A DNA stretch of 5,000 bases from Leptospirillum sp. (GTDB lineage: Bacteria; Nitrospirota; Leptospirillia; Leptospirillales; Leptospirillaceae). The DNA lies in the NCBI GenBank assembly GCA_027343785.1, contig DAHWKF010000075.1, positions 1 to 5,000 of the forward strand. Direction: 5' to 3'. The position numbers were made by a program, and so were the translations under genes. Every line of letters begins with the position of its first letter. Positions within the stretch are counted from its first letter, which is position 1. The notes beneath the pieces were generated by a model. That model searched no databases. It saw only the letters and a program-made list of their open reading frames with translations, and was not told where the DNA came from. This document shows positions 3,925-5,000 of the stretch, piece after piece.

Positions 3925-5000
3925 ACGGGAGGGAACAGAAACACCTCCCGGTTTCCGGGAAATCCGATCTTTCACTACCGGTTCTCGTGGCCTTTGCGCT
4001 CCTTCTGTTTGTACTGGGAGCGGCGGTGGACCGTCTTTTTTCGTTCGTGGCTCCCGGCCCCTCTTCCGTACATGCGTCGACGGCGGATCCGCCAACGGGG
4101 GCGTTTGACGAAGGAAGGACATCCCAGAGACATGGAGAAGGTCAATCCTTTTCCAGGGGGACCGGGACTGTCGATAGGAGAGCGTCTCCGCCCTCCCAGG
4201 CGCCGTTTGGGGATTCCTCCTCGCCTCCTCCTCCGGATCCGGCCCTTTTTCATCATGAGGCGGTGAAGGAGACGATCCACAAAAATTTTCCCCTGACGCC
4301 GGAGGACATCGACCTGATCAAGAAAACGCTTTCGGACACCCAGAAGTCGATTCACGGTCCTCCTCCGGTCGGGCGTGCCATTTCCGTCTCCGTATCGCTT
4401 GATCCCGGATCTCCCTTTCCGGAGATCCACCTCGTTCCGGGAATTGCCACCACCATCACGGTGGTGGATGCGACCGGCGCCCCCTGGCCGCTTGACGACG
4501 TCATCGTGGGAAATAAAAAAGGTTTTCCCGTAAAAAGACTTTCAACCCCGAACGGCGTTGTCGTGGAACCGGAGAACAATGTCGGATGGACGAGTCTCTC
4601 TCTGGTTCTTCGGGGAAGGGGGACACCAGCGGTTCTGAAACTCGTCGACTCGGACCACGTGTCCGACACGAGGGTGACGGCCCGGATAGAAGCACGCGGT
4701 CCGAATGCCCTGACTCCCGTTTTTCAGGAATCGAAACCGGTTGTGTCGTCCCGGATCCTCGCATATCTGGACGGAATTCCTCCCGCTTCGGCCCGAAAGA
4801 TGCGTGTTGTTGGAACAAGGGATATGGAGGCCTGGGTCGACGGAAACCGTCTGTTTGTGAGAACCCACATGGATGTGCTGGCTCCGGCCTGGACCGAGAC
4901 GGTGTGGGGGCCGAACGGAATGAAACTGTACGTGTTTCCCCCGGTTTCTGTCATCACCGCCGCTGGAGACGATGGAGAAATGGTGACGGTCGAACTGGGA
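3921..5000 (+). CDS. dotH: DotH/IcmK (IncI TraN) type IVB secretion core protein, 3' end beyond the window
   Basis: The frame starts at ATG 3921 (ATGA overlap with the transglycosylase stop, AAGGA 5 bases upstream) and is open to the window edge, giving 360 residues. DotH is an outer-membrane ring component of the Dot/Icm and IncI transfer channel. Residues 18-36 are hydrophobic, then VHAS at 50-53 offers a possible cleavage site. A Pro/Ser/Gly-rich low-complexity stretch spans about 45-110. The family core follows: PLTPEDIDLIKK (124-135), PGIATTITVVDATGAPWP (173-190), DTRVTARI (249-256), AYLDGIPPASA (281-291) and VRTHMDVLAPAWTETVWGPN (313-332). L. pneumophila DotH is about 360 residues, so only a few residues should be missing. 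No cysteine is visible, so no lipobox. DotG/IcmE is the expected downstream gene. Confidence 0.9.
   Translation, partial: MNGREQKHLPVSGKSDLSLPVLVAFALLLFVLGAAVDRLFSFVAPGPSSVHASTADPPTGAFDEGRTSQRHGEGQSFSRGTGTVDRRASPPSQAPFGDSSSPPPPDPALFHHEAVKETIHKNFPLTPEDIDLIKKTLSDTQKSIHGPPPVGRAISVSVSLDPGSPFPEIHLVPGIATTITVVDATGAPWPLDDVIVGNKKGFPVKRLSTPNGVVVEPENNVGWTSLSLVLRGRGTPAVLKLVDSDHVSDTRVTARIEARGPNALTPVFQESKPVVSSRILAYLDGIPPASARKMRVVGTRDMEAWVDGNRLFVRTHMDVLAPAWTETVWGPNGMKLYVFPPVSVITAAGDDGEMVTVELG

Noticed and set aside
3994..4266. A 90-codon plus-strand frame inside the start of dotH.
   Set aside because: It is out of phase with the DotH frame, which carries a leader and conserved motifs through this region, and its product is an Arg/Pro-rich shadow.

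Overview
The window reads left to right as one plus-strand array of small, tightly packed genes that looks like part of a conjugative or integrative element carrying a type IVB (Dot/Icm, IncI-like) secretion system. The anchor is the last gene (3921 to the window edge), a clear DotH/IcmK (IncI TraN) outer-membrane core-complex protein. Just upstream is a VirB1/IpgF-type lytic transglycosylase, and further upstream are a single-stranded DNA-binding protein, a lipidated DsbC/DsbG-like thiol isomerase and a 97-residue two-helix membrane protein that resembles the small Icm/TraQ or pilin-like subunits. The host cannot be fixed from this sequence. A GC-rich, Gram-negative (periplasm and outer-membrane) host is implied by the DsbG-like lipoprotein and DotH. 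The abundant CCGGA-type codon pairs recall acidophiles such as Leptospirillum, but that is only an impression.

Region by region: (1) 1-607 is AT-rich and carries an open frame of about 167 codons with no conventional start near its 5' end, then a tiny overlapping ORF. (2) 608-903 holds a 64-residue putative zinc-binding protein followed by inverted repeats. (3) 904-2550 holds the small membrane protein, the DsbG-like lipoprotein and a two-helix membrane protein with a DUF202-like motif, the last coupled to its predecessor by a GTGA overlap. (4) 2588-3149 holds a 56-residue zinc-ribbon protein and ssb. (5) 3230-5000 holds a 91-residue unknown protein, the transglycosylase and dotH, joined by two ATGA overlaps.

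The likely joint logic (inference): the transglycosylase opens peptidoglycan for the channel, DotH forms part of the outer-membrane ring, the DsbG-like protein keeps cysteine-containing envelope parts correctly paired, the small membrane protein is a channel or pilus subunit, and SSB serves single-stranded DNA during transfer. The strongest oddities are a transglycosylase with no visible signal peptide, a short SSB with a degenerate C-terminal tip, a lipidated DsbG-like protein with a Gly/Pro/Ser-rich linker, and several unrecognised small ORFs, two with paired cysteines. No tRNA, rRNA, CRISPR, insertion sequence or convincing intrinsic terminator was seen.
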